A model generated the notes under the pieces. That model saw nothing but the letters and a program-made list of their open reading frames with translations, was not told where the DNA came from and did no database searches. Below, piece by piece: positions 1-8,395 of a stretch of DNA of 64,000 bases. How positions within the stretch are numbered: position 1 is the stretch's first letter; each line of letters starts with the position of its first letter. Source of the DNA: an uncultured Alphaproteobacteria bacterium (GTDB taxonomy: Bacteria > Pseudomonadota > Alphaproteobacteria > RF32 > CAG-239); contig CAKQTH010000001.1 of the NCBI GenBank assembly GCA_934276635.1, forward strand, positions 62,001 through 126,000. The letters are read 5' to 3'. A program made the translations under genes and the position numbers.

Positions 1-423
1 GTCCGGATAGATTATCTCAAGCGAGCGGCGGTTGTCGCCCAAATGCTCAAAACGCAGTTCAATGCGTTTTTTTGGTAGATATGCCCCCATTTTCTCTGGC
101 CACTCAACCAGCGAAACTCCTTCAACAAACGCCTCTTCAACCCCGAGCTCAAAAACTTCTTCCGGCGACTTTATGCGATACATATCATAGTGATAAATTT
201 CAAAATCGGGCGCGTCATAAATCTGCAAAAGCGTAAAAGTCGGGCTGGGGACTTCCGTATCGCCGCAAAGATTTTGAATAAACGCGCGAGAAAAAACGCT
301 TTTTCCGACTCCGAGCGTCCCGAACAAAGCAAAAATGTCGCGAGCTTTGGCTTTTTTACTCAGCTCTTTGCCCAGATTTTCGGTATCTTCCTGTTTTTCA
401 AGAATATGTTTGTGCGTAATCAT
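1..423 (-). CDS. tsaE: TsaE, tRNA threonylcarbamoyladenosine (t6A) ATPase, 3' end cut by window edge
   Basis: TsaE is the P-loop ATPase that works with TsaB and TsaD to make t6A37 on ANN-decoding tRNAs in the cytoplasm. Translation from the ATG at 423 gives 141 codons that run off the window start. Visible are the Walker A loop (GTLGVGKS, residues 35-42), the family motif around SPTFTL (60-65), a Walker-B-like aspartate in YHYDMYR (Asp80) and the EWPE motif (107-110). TsaE proteins are about 150-160 aa, so only the last few residues are missing. The start lies 4 nt past the stop of the upstream nuclease-like gene, so the two are probably cotranscribed. Family assignment is firm. Confidence 0.93.
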   Translation of the reverse strand, partial: MITHKHILEKQEDTENLGKELSKKAKARDIFALFGTLGVGKSVFSRAFIQNLCGDTEVPSPTFTLLQIYDAPDFEIYHYDMYRIKSPEEVFELGVEEAFVEGVSLVEWPEKMGAYLPKKRIELRFEHLGDNRRSLEIIYPD

Positions 424-427
424 TGCG

Positions 428-1558
428 TCAGCCTAAATCCAAAATGCTGCGTTTTTTGCGCTTTGGTTTTATGATTTTAATCTTTGGTTTTTGCGCCTGC
501 AGTTTGCGCCAATCCCAAGGCATATAAAAGGTTCCGCACCACATTCCGCGTTGAGCCTGTTTGGCCTGTTGCTCATAGCCGACATACATATCGCTGACCT
601 GTCGATTTGCAAAGGCATATCCGGCGTTTACGAGTGCGGCGGCAATGTCATATGCGCCCAAAGAGCACGCCCCGATAATGTTTCCTTTTTCGTTTTGGCT
701 GATTACATGGCACTCGAGTTCGTGTGAGCCGAGCCAGTTTTTCAGCCACATTGCCGCGTCTTTGCCGCAGTTGTACGAGCGGCCGTGTTGATCGGCGCAG
801 GTCTGGCTGACTTCCGGCGCGTCAATGCCGTAAAATCGAAGCATACGCCCGTTGATAGAAATTGTTCTTGCATTCAAAACTTTTACCGAACCATAGATTA
901 CCGGCAGATTTGCCAGCATATTTACAGGCTGTTGCGGTTGTTGGACAACAGGTTGCTGAACCGTGGGCTGCGATGCCGGCTGCTCAACTGGAGCTTCCGG
1001 CTCATCAAGCCCCAAATTCGGCATTGCCAAATCATTGTTGCTGAAACTTTCGGTCATCTTGACTTCCGTATCTGAAACTTCAGGCTGCTGAGTAGCTTCA
1101 GGTGCTGCCGGAGGGACATTTTGAGACTGAGGCTGAAGAACAGGCTGAGGAACCGCCGCCACCGGAATTTGCGGAGCTGTCGGCGCCTGTGTTTGTGCCG
1201 GCATTTGTATTTGCGGCTGCTGCATCATTGCGCCCTGAGGCAAGGCTGCGGTTTGTCCCGCAGGTGCCGGATTTTGTCCCAAAAATGCGCGAATTGCGTC
1301 CGGAACGCCGTATATTCCGTTGTTAAACATTCCGAATGTATACATAATAAAGACGACTATTGCGGCAAAAATCAAAAGAGACGGAAAGCAGCCCAAGGCT
1401 TTAAATACCATTCTCAAAAATATGAAAAGAACTACGGAGCACACCAAAAGGCCGATAAATCCTCCGGCCTGCAACAGCATATTGCTGCTTTGCGCACCGC
1501 CGCCGCTGAGCGATAATCCGCCCAAAAGCAAAGAGGCCCAAAAAAGTTTTTTAAACAT
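428..1558 (-). CDS. Membrane-anchored staphylococcal-nuclease-like protein, probably catalytically degenerate
   Basis: 376 aa. Two hydrophobic segments (about 34-50 and 59-77) are followed by a Pro/Gln-rich linker (about 95-215) and a C-terminal SNase/thermonuclease-like fold (about 218-352), then a basic tail. The core motif RFYGIDAPE supplies the Arg35, Asp40 and Glu43 equivalents (Arg241, Asp246, Glu249). The usual DGDT calcium motif reads NART (229-232), so the Asp21 position is Arg231. The usual YGR motif reads KGN (291-293), so the Arg87 position is Asn293. Two of the key catalytic and metal positions are therefore lost, which suggests binding rather than cleavage. The start has an AAGGAAAA ribosome site. 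It lies between a helical unknown and tsaE in a leftward operon. Confidence 0.8.
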   Translation of the reverse strand: MFKKLFWASLLLGGLSLSGGGAQSSNMLLQAGGFIGLLVCSVVLFIFLRMVFKALGCFPSLLIFAAIVVFIMYTFGMFNNGIYGVPDAIRAFLGQNPAPAGQTAALPQGAMMQQPQIQMPAQTQAPTAPQIPVAAVPQPVLQPQSQNVPPAAPEATQQPEVSDTEVKMTESFSNNDLAMPNLGLDEPEAPVEQPASQPTVQQPVVQQPQQPVNMLANLPVIYGSVKVLNARTISINGRMLRFYGIDAPEVSQTCADQHGRSYNCGKDAAMWLKNWLGSHELECHVISQNEKGNIIGACSLGAYDIAAALVNAGYAFANRQVSDMYVGYEQQAKQAQRGMWCGTFYMPWDWRKLQAQKPKIKIIKPKRKKRSILDLG

Positions 1559-1573
1559 ATCTTTTCCTTTTTG

Positions 1574-2482
1574 TTATTTATAAAAATAGTCGTTAGCGGC
1601 GGTTGCCTTGCCATAGATGTTGGCATTTGATGCCGCATTTTGAAAACGATTTATATCTGCTTGCGTTTCGTTGGCTTTCTTAAAATCTCCAAGTTCGCGA
1701 TAAGCATCGCATTTATACTGCAATATTTTTGATTTTGTTTCATAATATTGAGTTGTGCGCGAATATCTGCGGCCGAAGTCGTTTTCCTGAATCATGGTGT
1801 TTGCATTGACCGCCATTTCACTGTATGCGATAATATCCTCCGGCTCTTTGACTTTGCCGATATTCTTAAAAAAGCTACCGACAAAAATTTTGGCATAAGT
1901 ATTCATTTTGTTTTTCAAAATTTTGTTGGATTTGTCTTTTTTCAGCTCTTTTGCCACAACCTGCATCATTTTATAGTCATAGCGATATGCGTTTACGATG
2001 GTTTTTGAAATGCTTTCCGGCAGGTTGGCGCTGATGTTTTTTATCAAATTTTCCGCACGCGACTTGTTCTTGTCATTCAAAAAAGGCAGTGCGTTTTCAA
2101 ATCCCTTCACCCAGCCGCGCTGTTTTGCGGTGATGTTTTGCGATTTGTCGTTATTGAAAAAATCTTGTCTGTATTGTTCAAAAAACGAGCATATTTCCAC
2201 AACTTTTGCCGCGTGTTCTTTGCTGACGGTATTAAGGTTCGGCTCGCCGGATTCGTCAAAAAGTTCGGGCGATGCGGTGTCAGAAACTCTTTTGGCATAT
2301 TCGAGTGCGGCAGTGTCGATTTTTGCTTCATCTTTGGTCTTTCCATCGACATCAAACATTGCCGGAAAATCGCGGTTGTTCTTTTCGTCTTGAAGATTGC
2401 GCAAAGCGGACGCATCTTCCGCAAACGGCAGCGCCGCGAAAGTCTGATTTATGATATTAAGCTCTTCAGGTCCCAACTGCAT
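1574..2482 (-). CDS. Helical protein of unknown function
   Basis: 302 aa, charged, no signal peptide and no membrane segment. The sequence reads as a run of amphipathic helices. The C-terminal part (about 215-295), rich in Tyr, Lys and Ala, looks like TPR-type helical hairpins, but no repeat is clear enough to name. A GAGGTG ribosome site precedes the ATG at 2482. The gene lies 19 nt after the GNAT gene and 15 nt before the nuclease-like gene, so it belongs to a GNAT / unknown / nuclease-like / tsaE operon. I do not recognise a family. Confidence 0.7.
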   Translation of the reverse strand: MQLGPEELNIINQTFAALPFAEDASALRNLQDEKNNRDFPAMFDVDGKTKDEAKIDTAALEYAKRVSDTASPELFDESGEPNLNTVSKEHAAKVVEICSFFEQYRQDFFNNDKSQNITAKQRGWVKGFENALPFLNDKNKSRAENLIKNISANLPESISKTIVNAYRYDYKMMQVVAKELKKDKSNKILKNKMNTYAKIFVGSFFKNIGKVKEPEDIIAYSEMAVNANTMIQENDFGRRYSRTTQYYETKSKILQYKCDAYRELGDFKKANETQADINRFQNAASNANIYGKATAANDYFYK

Positions 2483-2501
2483 ATCGCACCTCGTTATTTT
2501 T

Positions 2502-2939
2502 TTATAGTTTTTTCACCATCTTAGCAAAAGTTATTCCGTTTTCGTCAAAGATATCGCCTTCTTGCTTATATCCCATTTTTTCGTAAAAACTGACAACGGA
2601 GAGCATTGCATGCATAATGATTTTTGAATATCCGGATTCTTTGGCTCGTTGCTGAGCATAAGCGACCATCTGATGCCCGACGCCTTTGCCCTGATATTCC
2701 GGCAAAACGGCAACCTGCATCATTCTGATGCTTTCATTGTCAAGCGGAATGAGCATCAATCCGCCGACCAGTTTGTCGTTCAGGTTGTCAATGCAGCCGA
2801 TATGCAAATAAGAAACTTCTTTTGCGCGGTGCAAATCCAAAAACTTTAAGCCCAAAGGTTCAAGCAAAACCTTATATCTCAGTTCTACCAGTTGATCATA
2901 TCGGCTTGAACCGAAATCTACATCAATCATTTTCAACAT
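2502..2939 (-). CDS. GNAT family N-acetyltransferase
   Basis: 145 aa, a usual length for a single GNAT domain. The acetyl-CoA pyrophosphate-binding motif is visible as VLPEYQGKGVGHQMV (Q/R-x-x-G-x-G/A), followed by the helix AYAQQRAKESGY and a late FYEKMGY segment typical of the last beta/alpha unit. The substrate cannot be read from sequence. It is the first gene of the leftward operon ending in tsaE, and it diverges from lepA across about 130 bp. Translation could also begin at the second methionine (residue 4, MIDVDF). Confidence 0.85.
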   Translation of the reverse strand: MLKMIDVDFGSSRYDQLVELRYKVLLEPLGLKFLDLHRAKEVSYLHIGCIDNLNDKLVGGLMLIPLDNESIRMMQVAVLPEYQGKGVGHQMVAYAQQRAKESGYSKIIMHAMLSVVSFYEKMGYKQEGDIFDENGITFAKMVKKL

Positions 2940-3007
2940 AATAACATACTCCGTTACAATAACTTTAGCCTATTAAAACATATTTTTAAAATACAATCAA
3001 TAATATA

Positions 3008-3036
3008 TTGCCTAAAAAGAAAATTTAATTTATCAA
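3008..3036 (+). promoter_or_regulatory. Probable sigma-70 promoter of lepA
   Basis: TTGCCT (3008-3013), a 17-bp spacer, and TATCAA (3031-3036) lie about 30 bp before the lepA start in AT-rich DNA. Read by eye; no transcript data. Confidence 0.4.
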
Positions 3037-3068
3037 TAGGAAAAAACAAAAGGAAAGAATAGCCGAAA

Positions 3069-4874
3069 ATGAGTTCGCATATTGATTTAATCAGAAATTT
3101 TGCCATTATTGCCCATATTGACCACGGAAAATCCACGCTAGCCGACAGAATTATAGAACATTGCGGCGGATTGCAACAGCGCGAGATGACCGAACAGGTG
3201 CTTGATACCATGGATATCGAAAAAGAACGCGGCATCACCATCAAGGCGCAAACCGTGCGCCTGCCGTATACGGCAAAAGACGGGAAGACATATCAGCTTA
3301 ATCTGATTGACACCCCGGGACATGTGGATTTTTCGTACGAGGTTTCCCGTTCTTTGGCCTCTTGCGAAGGCTCGATTTTGGTTGTTGACGCAACGCAAGG
3401 AGTTGAGGCGCAGACGCTTGCCAATGTGTATTTGGCGCTTGATAACAATCATGAAATCGTGCCGGTGCTGAACAAAATCGACCTGCCGTCCGCCGATCCG
3501 CAAAAAGTTAAACAACAGATTGAAGATGTTATCGGACTTGATGCTTCAGATGCCATAGAAACTTCCGGCAAAACCGGATTCGGCGTGGATAATCTTTTGG
3601 AAGCGATTGTGACCAGACTTCCGGCGCCCAAAGGCGATGAAAACGCTCCTTTGAAGGCTCTTTTGATTGACAGCTGGTACGATTCGTATCTCGGAGTTGT
3701 GATTTTGGTGCGTATCAAAGACGGCGTTTTGAAAAAGAAAACTCAAATCAGAATGATGTCGAACAATGCAACATATCTGGTTGACAAGGTGGGGATTTTT
3801 ACGCCGAAAATGCAAGATGTCGATGAACTGCGCGCTGGGGAAGTCGGCTTTATTACCGCAAGCATAAAGTCGGTCAGCGATTGCCATGTCGGCGACACGA
3901 TTACCGACAACAAAAATCCGTGCGCCGAGCCTTTGGCCGGTTTCAAACCATCGGTTTCGGTTGTGTTCTGCTCGATTTTTCCGGTTGACAGCTCGCAATA
4001 TGAGGCTCTGAAAGACGCACTTGCAAAGCTCAAGCTTAATGATGCCAGCATAAATTATCAAAACGAAAACTCGGCCGCTTTGGGACTGGGCTTTCGGTGC
4101 GGTTTCTTAGGTCTTTTGCATATGGAAATTATTCAGGAGCGAATCGGCCGCGAATTTGATTTGGACATTATTACGACAGCTCCGTCAGTTGCCTATAAAA
4201 TCACGCTTACAAACGATGAGGTCATAACTTTGCACAATCCTGCTGATATGCCTGATTTATCGACCGTAAAATTTATTGAAGAACCGATGGTAAAAGCCAC
4301 GATTTTGGTGCCTGACACCTATCTCGGTTCGGTCTTAAAGCTTTGTACGGAGCGCCGCGGCGAACAGCAGGAATTGACTTATGTCGGTTCGCGCGCGATG
4401 GTTATATACAAAATTCCGCTAAACGAAATTGTGTTCGATTTTTATGACAGATTAAAGTCAATCACCAGCGGTTATGCAAGCTTTGACTATGAGCTGACCG
4501 GATATCAGGTATCTGATTTGGTAAAGGTTCAAATTTTGATTAATGAAGAACCGGTAGACGCGCTGGCGTTTTTGTGCCACCGCAGCGAGGCAGAATCTCG
4601 CGGAAGACAAATTTGCGAAAGGCTAAAAGATTTAATCCCTAGACATTTGTTCAAAATTCCGCTGCAGGCCGCAATCGGTGGCAGAGTTGTTGCAAGGGAA
4701 ACAATTTCCGCATTGCGTAAAGATGTGACGGCAAAATGTTATGGCGGCGATGTAACCAGAAAGCGCAAACTTTTGGATAAACAGAAAAAAGGCAAACAGA
4801 GAATGCGCCAGTTCGGCAAAGTAGAAGTCCCGCAGTCGGCGTTTATTGAAGCGCTCAGAATCGGCGATAACTAA
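3069..4874 (+). CDS. lepA: Elongation factor 4 (LepA), back-translocating GTPase
   Basis: 601 aa, the standard LepA length. This ribosome-associated GTPase resembles EF-G but lacks domain IV and has the LepA-specific C-terminal domain. Visible motifs are G1 AHIDHGKST (15-23), the switch I region with RGITIKA, G3 DTPGH (81-85) and G4 NKID (135-138). The C-terminal end with [19 protein letters not shown] is the lepA signature. It acts on stalled ribosomes in the cytoplasm. It is a single gene here, flanked by unrelated reverse-strand genes, and its own promoter is likely just upstream. Identification is secure. Confidence 0.98.
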   Translation: MSSHIDLIRNFAIIAHIDHGKSTLADRIIEHCGGLQQREMTEQVLDTMDIEKERGITIKAQTVRLPYTAKDGKTYQLNLIDTPGHVDFSYEVSRSLASCEGSILVVDATQGVEAQTLANVYLALDNNHEIVPVLNKIDLPSADPQKVKQQIEDVIGLDASDAIETSGKTGFGVDNLLEAIVTRLPAPKGDENAPLKALLIDSWYDSYLGVVILVRIKDGVLKKKTQIRMMSNNATYLVDKVGIFTPKMQDVDELRAGEVGFITASIKSVSDCHVGDTITDNKNPCAEPLAGFKPSVSVVFCSIFPVDSSQYEALKDALAKLKLNDASINYQNENSAALGLGFRCGFLGLLHMEIIQERIGREFDLDIITTAPSVAYKITLTNDEVITLHNPADMPDLSTVKFIEEPMVKATILVPDTYLGSVLKLCTERRGEQQELTYVGSRAMVIYKIPLNEIVFDFYDRLKSITSGYASFDYELTGYQVSDLVKVQILINEEPVDALAFLCHRSEAESRGRQICERLKDLIPRHLFKIPLQAAIGGRVVARETISALRKDVTAKCYGGDVTRKRKLLDKQKKGKQRMRQFGKVEVPQSAFIEALRIGDN

Positions 4875-4897
4875 GGTTTTTGCAAAATTGCGGACGA

Positions 4898-5308
4898 TTA
4901 TCCGCCGACTTCAAATTCATCGTTGGTAGACATTTTTTTGAGGTCTGTGCCGATGTCATATCTTCTCGGCATCTTTTTGGTGCGTGAAAATTCTTGCAAA
5001 TCTTTGTGATATAAGTCGTATTTTTGCTGATATTTCGGCGTGGTGAAATTTTGTATTTCCGCGGTGTCGGCGGCAGAGATGTGCGAATCATCGTTTTCAG
5101 CCTGTTCGGCAGGCATTTGCGCATATGTTTTTTTCGACTCATCGTTCTGATTTTGATGTCGAAAACGCATTGGAGGCAGCTTTTCGGGCTGAGGCAGGGC
5201 AGAGGCCGGCACAAAATATTCCGGTGCCTGCGGAGGTTTTCGCTGATATCGTGCTTCTGTCGAAAGAGGCAGCGCCATTGCTATGATTGTCAACAAAAAA
5301 AATCGCAT
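4898..5308 (-). CDS. Small exported protein of unknown function
   Basis: 136 aa. The N-terminus (MRFFLLTIIAMALPLSTEA) is a typical Sec signal peptide with cleavage expected near residue 19. The mature part is hydrophilic, rich in Pro, Gln, Lys and Asp, with no cysteines and no recognisable domain, and is probably largely disordered. It is convergent with lepA (23 bp between stop codons) and divergent from the next exported protein. No function can be assigned. Confidence 0.6.
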   Translation of the reverse strand: MRFFLLTIIAMALPLSTEARYQRKPPQAPEYFVPASALPQPEKLPPMRFRHQNQNDESKKTYAQMPAEQAENDDSHISAADTAEIQNFTTPKYQQKYDLYHKDLQEFSRTKKMPRRYDIGTDLKKMSTNDEFEVGG

Positions 5309-5350
5309 ATTTCAACTCTATTTTAACAAATAAAAACTATATTATAATAT

Positions 5351-6061
5351 ATGAAAAAAAATTTATTCGCGTCAACATTTTTATTTTTTATTTTGACTGC
5401 AATCGGAGTTTGCGGCGATGCGTCCGCGCGTGCGTTGACCAAAGAAGAGGCGCAAAAAAAATGTGATGCATATCAAAATCAGGCAGAAATAAATTTTTTG
5501 AGCTCATACGGAAAACTCGGATATGATACATCACTGTCAACACAGCAGCTTTCGGTGCTCAGCAAAAAACACAAAGCGATAGACGACGGCGACAATGCCT
5601 CGGGCCTGTCGCTCAGCGATGTGGTGCTCCGGGTCAGCATGCGCAGCAAAACATACAACCTTGACGGTGTTTATTCATGCGTTGTTCCGACACAAATTGA
5701 TGTATTTGTCGGATATCAAAATCCGGTGATTTATATTTCGCGCGATGTTTTACAAGACGAGTGCTATTATCAGATTGTGGTGCGCCACGAGCAAACCCAT
5801 CAGCAGATAAATGTTTTGGCTTTGGAATATTTTTTGCCCCAATTCAAAGCGTTGGCGAAAAAATATGCAAAAGATATGAACCCGACTTTGGTGCAAAGAG
5901 GTGTGTCCACTCCGCAACAGGTAATTAATGCGAAAAATAAAGAATTTTCCGACAATATGTCCGATTTGGTAAATCAGTTCAAAAAATTTATTGCCGACGA
6001 GCAAAAAAATCTGGATAATGATGAAAACTATGCGTTTGAAAACAAAATCTGCGGCCGTTAG
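5351..6061 (+). CDS. Exported protein with HExxH zinc-protease-like motif
   Basis: 236 aa with an N-terminal signal peptide (about 1-26, ending ASA). The motif HEQTH at 146-150 sits in VVRHEQTHQQINV, and a glutamate nine residues past the second His (Glu159) could be the third zinc ligand. This arrangement suggests a periplasmic gluzincin-like metallopeptidase. The rest, including a cysteine pair (Cys110, Cys138) and a long charged C-terminal helix, matches no family I can name. There is no clear ribosome site, and a TATAAT sequence (5343-5348) sits almost on the start codon. Its TAG stop overlaps the TAA stop of the convergent HAD gene by 2 bp. Confidence 0.7.
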   Translation: MKKNLFASTFLFFILTAIGVCGDASARALTKEEAQKKCDAYQNQAEINFLSSYGKLGYDTSLSTQQLSVLSKKHKAIDDGDNASGLSLSDVVLRVSMRSKTYNLDGVYSCVVPTQIDVFVGYQNPVIYISRDVLQDECYYQIVVRHEQTHQQINVLALEYFLPQFKALAKKYAKDMNPTLVQRGVSTPQQVINAKNKEFSDNMSDLVNQFKKFIADEQKNLDNDENYAFENKICGR

Positions 6062-6738
6062 GCAACATTTTTTGCAATTTTTTCACAGAAAGCATCAACG
6101 AAAGCGGTTACGCCTTTGAACGCATAATCGATATAGTCTTTATCTTTGGCCGAGTTTTGATTATAAAAAATTCTGACAGTGGTCATACCGAGCTTTTTTG
6201 CCATTTCAAGGTTGGAATAGCTGTCATCGACAAAGACGCAGTTTGATGGTTCCACACCGATTTTTTGGCACAGTTTTTCATAAACATCGGTACTTTCGTT
6301 CTTTTTATAGCAGCCGAAATCTTCCACCGAGAAAAATCTGTCCTTGAAAAAGTCATAAAGTCCGATTCTTTGCAGAATTTTTGCCGATGCCTCGCGGTTG
6401 CTTGCGGTGAAAACATATTGTTCCACCGGAAGATTTATAATCTTTTTATCGAGTTCTTCATATGGTTCAATCTGGTCAATCGGGTTGCGCGAATGATATG
6501 TGCGGAACAAATCCTTCGGCAAAATTCCGTATTCCTGATAAAAAATTTCACCGCCGTCACGAAAAACACGATAAGATTCTTTGACTTTTGCCTTTGCTGT
6601 TTCAAAATCAAGCGGAACGCCCAAATCTTCAACCAAAGCGGCCGCCATGGCTGCGTCAAGCTGATCGGCAAGTTCCGGAGTGATGCGATACAGTGTATTA
6701 TCCAAATCCCAAATCAAAACCATATTTTTCAAGTCCAC
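6058..6738 (-). CDS. HAD-family hydrolase, pyrimidine 5'-nucleotidase-like
   Basis: 226 aa. HAD motif I is DLDNTLY with the nucleophile Asp11 and acid/base Asp13, motif II is the Thr in FTASN (Thr111), motif III is a Lys near 145-146, and motif IV is VDDSYSN (Asp171/Asp172). The DxDNTLY form with a helical cap is typical of the SDT1/pyrimidine 5'-nucleotidase branch that dephosphorylates UMP or CMP, but substrate specificity is inferred. Translation probably begins at a GTG (6738), since GGAGA lies 7 nt before it. The next methionine, at residue 6, would still keep motif I. Confidence 0.85.
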   Translation of the reverse strand: MDLKNMVLIWDLDNTLYRITPELADQLDAAMAAALVEDLGVPLDFETAKAKVKESYRVFRDGGEIFYQEYGILPKDLFRTYHSRNPIDQIEPYEELDKKIINLPVEQYVFTASNREASAKILQRIGLYDFFKDRFFSVEDFGCYKKNESTDVYEKLCQKIGVEPSNCVFVDDSYSNLEMAKKLGMTTVRIFYNQNSAKDKDYIDYAFKGVTAFVDAFCEKIAKNVA

Positions 6739-6893
6739 GATAAATCTCCATTAATCTAAAAAAAGCAAACAATTCAGTTTAACACATAAAAATGTGAGGT
6801 CAACCAAAAATTTTATATAAGCGTTTGTTTTATTGAAAATGTTTGTTTTGTGCATATATTGATACGGAACACAAAAAAGCATAGGAGGAACAA

Positions 6894-7199
6894 ATGAAAA
6901 AGATACTTTTTGCTTTGCCGTTTTTGGCTTTGGTTATGGTCGGATATATTCATGAGCGCGCGTTTGCGCAAAACAATGCGGTGCCGCAGCCTCAGCCGGC
7001 AATAATCGAGGTTGAAGAAGATTATATGGCAACTTCTCCGGTTTCGCCGGCGAATAATATGATGCCGCTTAAAGGAGACAAAGGAGTCGAAGTTGCGCCT
7101 CAGCCGGATAAAAATGCAAAAAATTCAACAGACAATCCCGATGATATTGAAGGAGTGATTGTTGAAGAAGACGATGTTGAATTGGCGCCGGAAGATTAA
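6894..7199 (+). CDS. Small acidic exported protein
   Basis: 101 aa with a clear signal peptide (about 1-25, ending AFA) and a strong AGGAGG ribosome site 6 nt upstream. The mature chain is very acidic and Pro-rich (EVEEDY, VIVEEDDVELAPED at the end), without cysteines or a fold signature, so it is probably disordered in the periplasm. It ends just before a strong bidirectional terminator. Function unknown. Confidence 0.65.
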   Translation: MKKILFALPFLALVMVGYIHERAFAQNNAVPQPQPAIIEVEEDYMATSPVSPANNMMPLKGDKGVEVAPQPDKNAKNSTDNPDDIEGVIVEEDDVELAPED

Positions 7200-7220
7200 T
7201 CCGCACGATTTATAAAAACA

Positions 7221-7247
7221 AAAAAGGGAGCTAAAAAGCTCCCTTTT
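7221..7247. terminator. Bidirectional intrinsic terminator
   Basis: AAAAGGGAGCT and AGCTCCCTTTT form a perfect hairpin with a short A loop and T-runs on both strands. It serves the acidic exported gene from the left and cassette A from the right. Confidence 0.85.
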
Positions 7248-7270
7248 GATTAACGGACTTATAAAGTCGG

Positions 7271-7681
7271 TTACGATTCGAGGCAATACCGCTCAACGAT
7301 TTCGTTTTTGACGATTCGTTTGAAGTTTTCGTATTTTTCTCCTTCCAATTCTCCTTTGTTTTCATAGTCAACGGCCAAATCACAATAGTTCTTCAGATGA
7401 ACATTGATGCCGTGCAAAAGGCGGATAAGGTGTCGCTTTGACAGCTTTTTGAGAGCCAGAGCTATGTCCTCATCAGACAGTGAGCCCAAAGCTCCGTTTT
7501 CATTCTCAAACCTGATAAGCTCGTCATAACCTTTGTCATCATTGAGCGCGGCTTTCGGCACAACAATACGCCAGATAACATCGATTATAATTCCGATTCC
7601 GATCAATGCCAACAGAACATAGTTCAAAGTGCAAACAGCATAAAGACCGATAACAAGAAAACAAATTTCTGCTTTGTTCAT
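7271..7681 (-). CDS. Cassette A: membrane protein of a locally amplified family
   Basis: 136 aa. The N-terminal half is hydrophobic (about 5-42, one or two membrane helices) and is followed by a charged helical C-terminal domain. The C-terminal half shares a pattern with the next three genes to the right: an L(M/I)xLxxG segment (LIRLLHG here), a Lys-rich helix, then KNEIVxR near the end. Translation begins within ATCATTATG with no Shine-Dalgarno sequence. The gene has its own promoter and terminator. The family is not recognised; the topology predicts a small inner-membrane protein with a cytoplasmic tail. Confidence 0.7.
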   Translation of the reverse strand: MNKAEICFLVIGLYAVCTLNYVLLALIGIGIIIDVIWRIVVPKAALNDDKGYDELIRFENENGALGSLSDEDIALALKKLSKRHLIRLLHGINVHLKNYCDLAVDYENKGELEGEKYENFKRIVKNEIVERYCLES

Positions 7682-7723
7682 AATGATAAAAATTTATAGA
7701 GTGAATAATTAATTGACAGGCAT

Positions 7724-7752
7724 ATAATGGCACAGGCATAAAATTTTGTCAA
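7724..7752 (-). promoter_or_regulatory. Promoter of cassette A
   Basis: On the minus strand, TTGACA (7752-7747), a 17-bp spacer starting AAATTTT, and CATTAT (7729-7724). The -10 box ends 43 bp before the start codon. The same arrangement occurs before the other three cassettes. Confidence 0.75.
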
Positions 7753-7772
7753 TATTTTTTTGAAAAAGGCAT

Positions 7773-7803
7773 AAAAAAAGGAGCGTTTTAAGGCTCCTTT
7801 TTA
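7773..7803 (-). terminator. Intrinsic terminator of cassette B
   Basis: A hairpin built on GGAGC...GCTCC, with A/T-runs on both sides, lies 26 bp past the stop of cassette B. The stem core is shared with the terminators of the other cassettes. Confidence 0.75.
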
Positions 7804-7828
7804 CAAGTTTTCGAATGCTGTCGTGATA

Positions 7829-8263
7829 TCAGAAAGAATATTCTTCGTCAACACGATGAACAATCTCTTTTCTGGCCGCGTCCAAAAGATAATCAAGCTC
7901 TTTGTGGAGCTTTTGTTCCAATTGTTCTTCCACGCCCGATGCATGTTCGGAAAAATTGTCTTTTCTTTCAAGCTCAAGCCCGCGGTAAAGGTTCATCAGC
8001 TGCCGGTTGTTGAGTTCGTGTTCGATGTAGTGCAAAAAATCATCTTTGTATACATCATAACCGTACTTTTGGCGGAATTTTTCGTAGGCTTCTTTGGCTT
8101 TCTTTTTGGGGTTGCCGATTTCGGTCCACAAAAAATAAAAGGTAAAGAAAACAAAAAACACCGCAAAAAAGCAGATGAGGAACAGGTTGTGCGCAAATGC
8201 GCCCGCAATCATGCCAACGGACGGAAATCCGAGCAAAATCACCCATAATACAGATTTTTTCAT
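7829..8263 (-). CDS. Cassette B: membrane protein of a locally amplified family
   Basis: 144 aa. Two hydrophobic segments (about 4-25 and 27-46) are followed by a charged domain ending in LMNLYRGLELERKDNF and a long acidic/basic helix ending EIVHRVDEE. It is the closest relative of cassette C: both have LNNRxLMNLYRGL, E..A...EEQ.LEQ.L..ELD.LL and EIV.RVD at the same spacing. No Shine-Dalgarno sequence precedes the ATG, which sits in ATCATTATG as in its neighbours. It is monocistronic. Function unknown. Confidence 0.72.
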   Translation of the reverse strand: MKKSVLWVILLGFPSVGMIAGAFAHNLFLICFFAVFFVFFTFYFLWTEIGNPKKKAKEAYEKFRQKYGYDVYKDDFLHYIEHELNNRQLMNLYRGLELERKDNFSEHASGVEEQLEQKLHKELDYLLDAARKEIVHRVDEEYSF

Positions 8264-8304
8264 AATGATAAATATTTATAGTAAATAATAAAATTTTCAA
8301 AACT

Positions 8305-8333
8305 ATAATTGCACAAGTGTCGAATTTTGTCAA
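8305..8333 (-). promoter_or_regulatory. Promoter of cassette B
   Basis: On the minus strand, TTGACA (8333-8328), 17-bp spacer, AATTAT (8310-8305). The -10 box ends 42 bp before the start codon. Confidence 0.75.
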
Positions 8334-8354
8334 TAAAATAAATGATTTAAAAAC

Positions 8355-8381
8355 AAAAAAGGAGCAAAAATGCTCCTTTAA
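8355..8381 (-). terminator. Intrinsic terminator of cassette C
   Basis: A GGAGCAAAAATGCTCC hairpin flanked by A/T-runs, 15 bp past the stop of cassette C. Confidence 0.75.
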
Positions 8382-8395
8382 AATACGGCAAACGA

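Noticed and set aside
5343..5348. TATAAT as promoter for a leaderless exported-protein mRNA
   Set aside because: The box ends 2 nt before the start codon, too close for a start at the ATG; kept only as a note in the gene entry.
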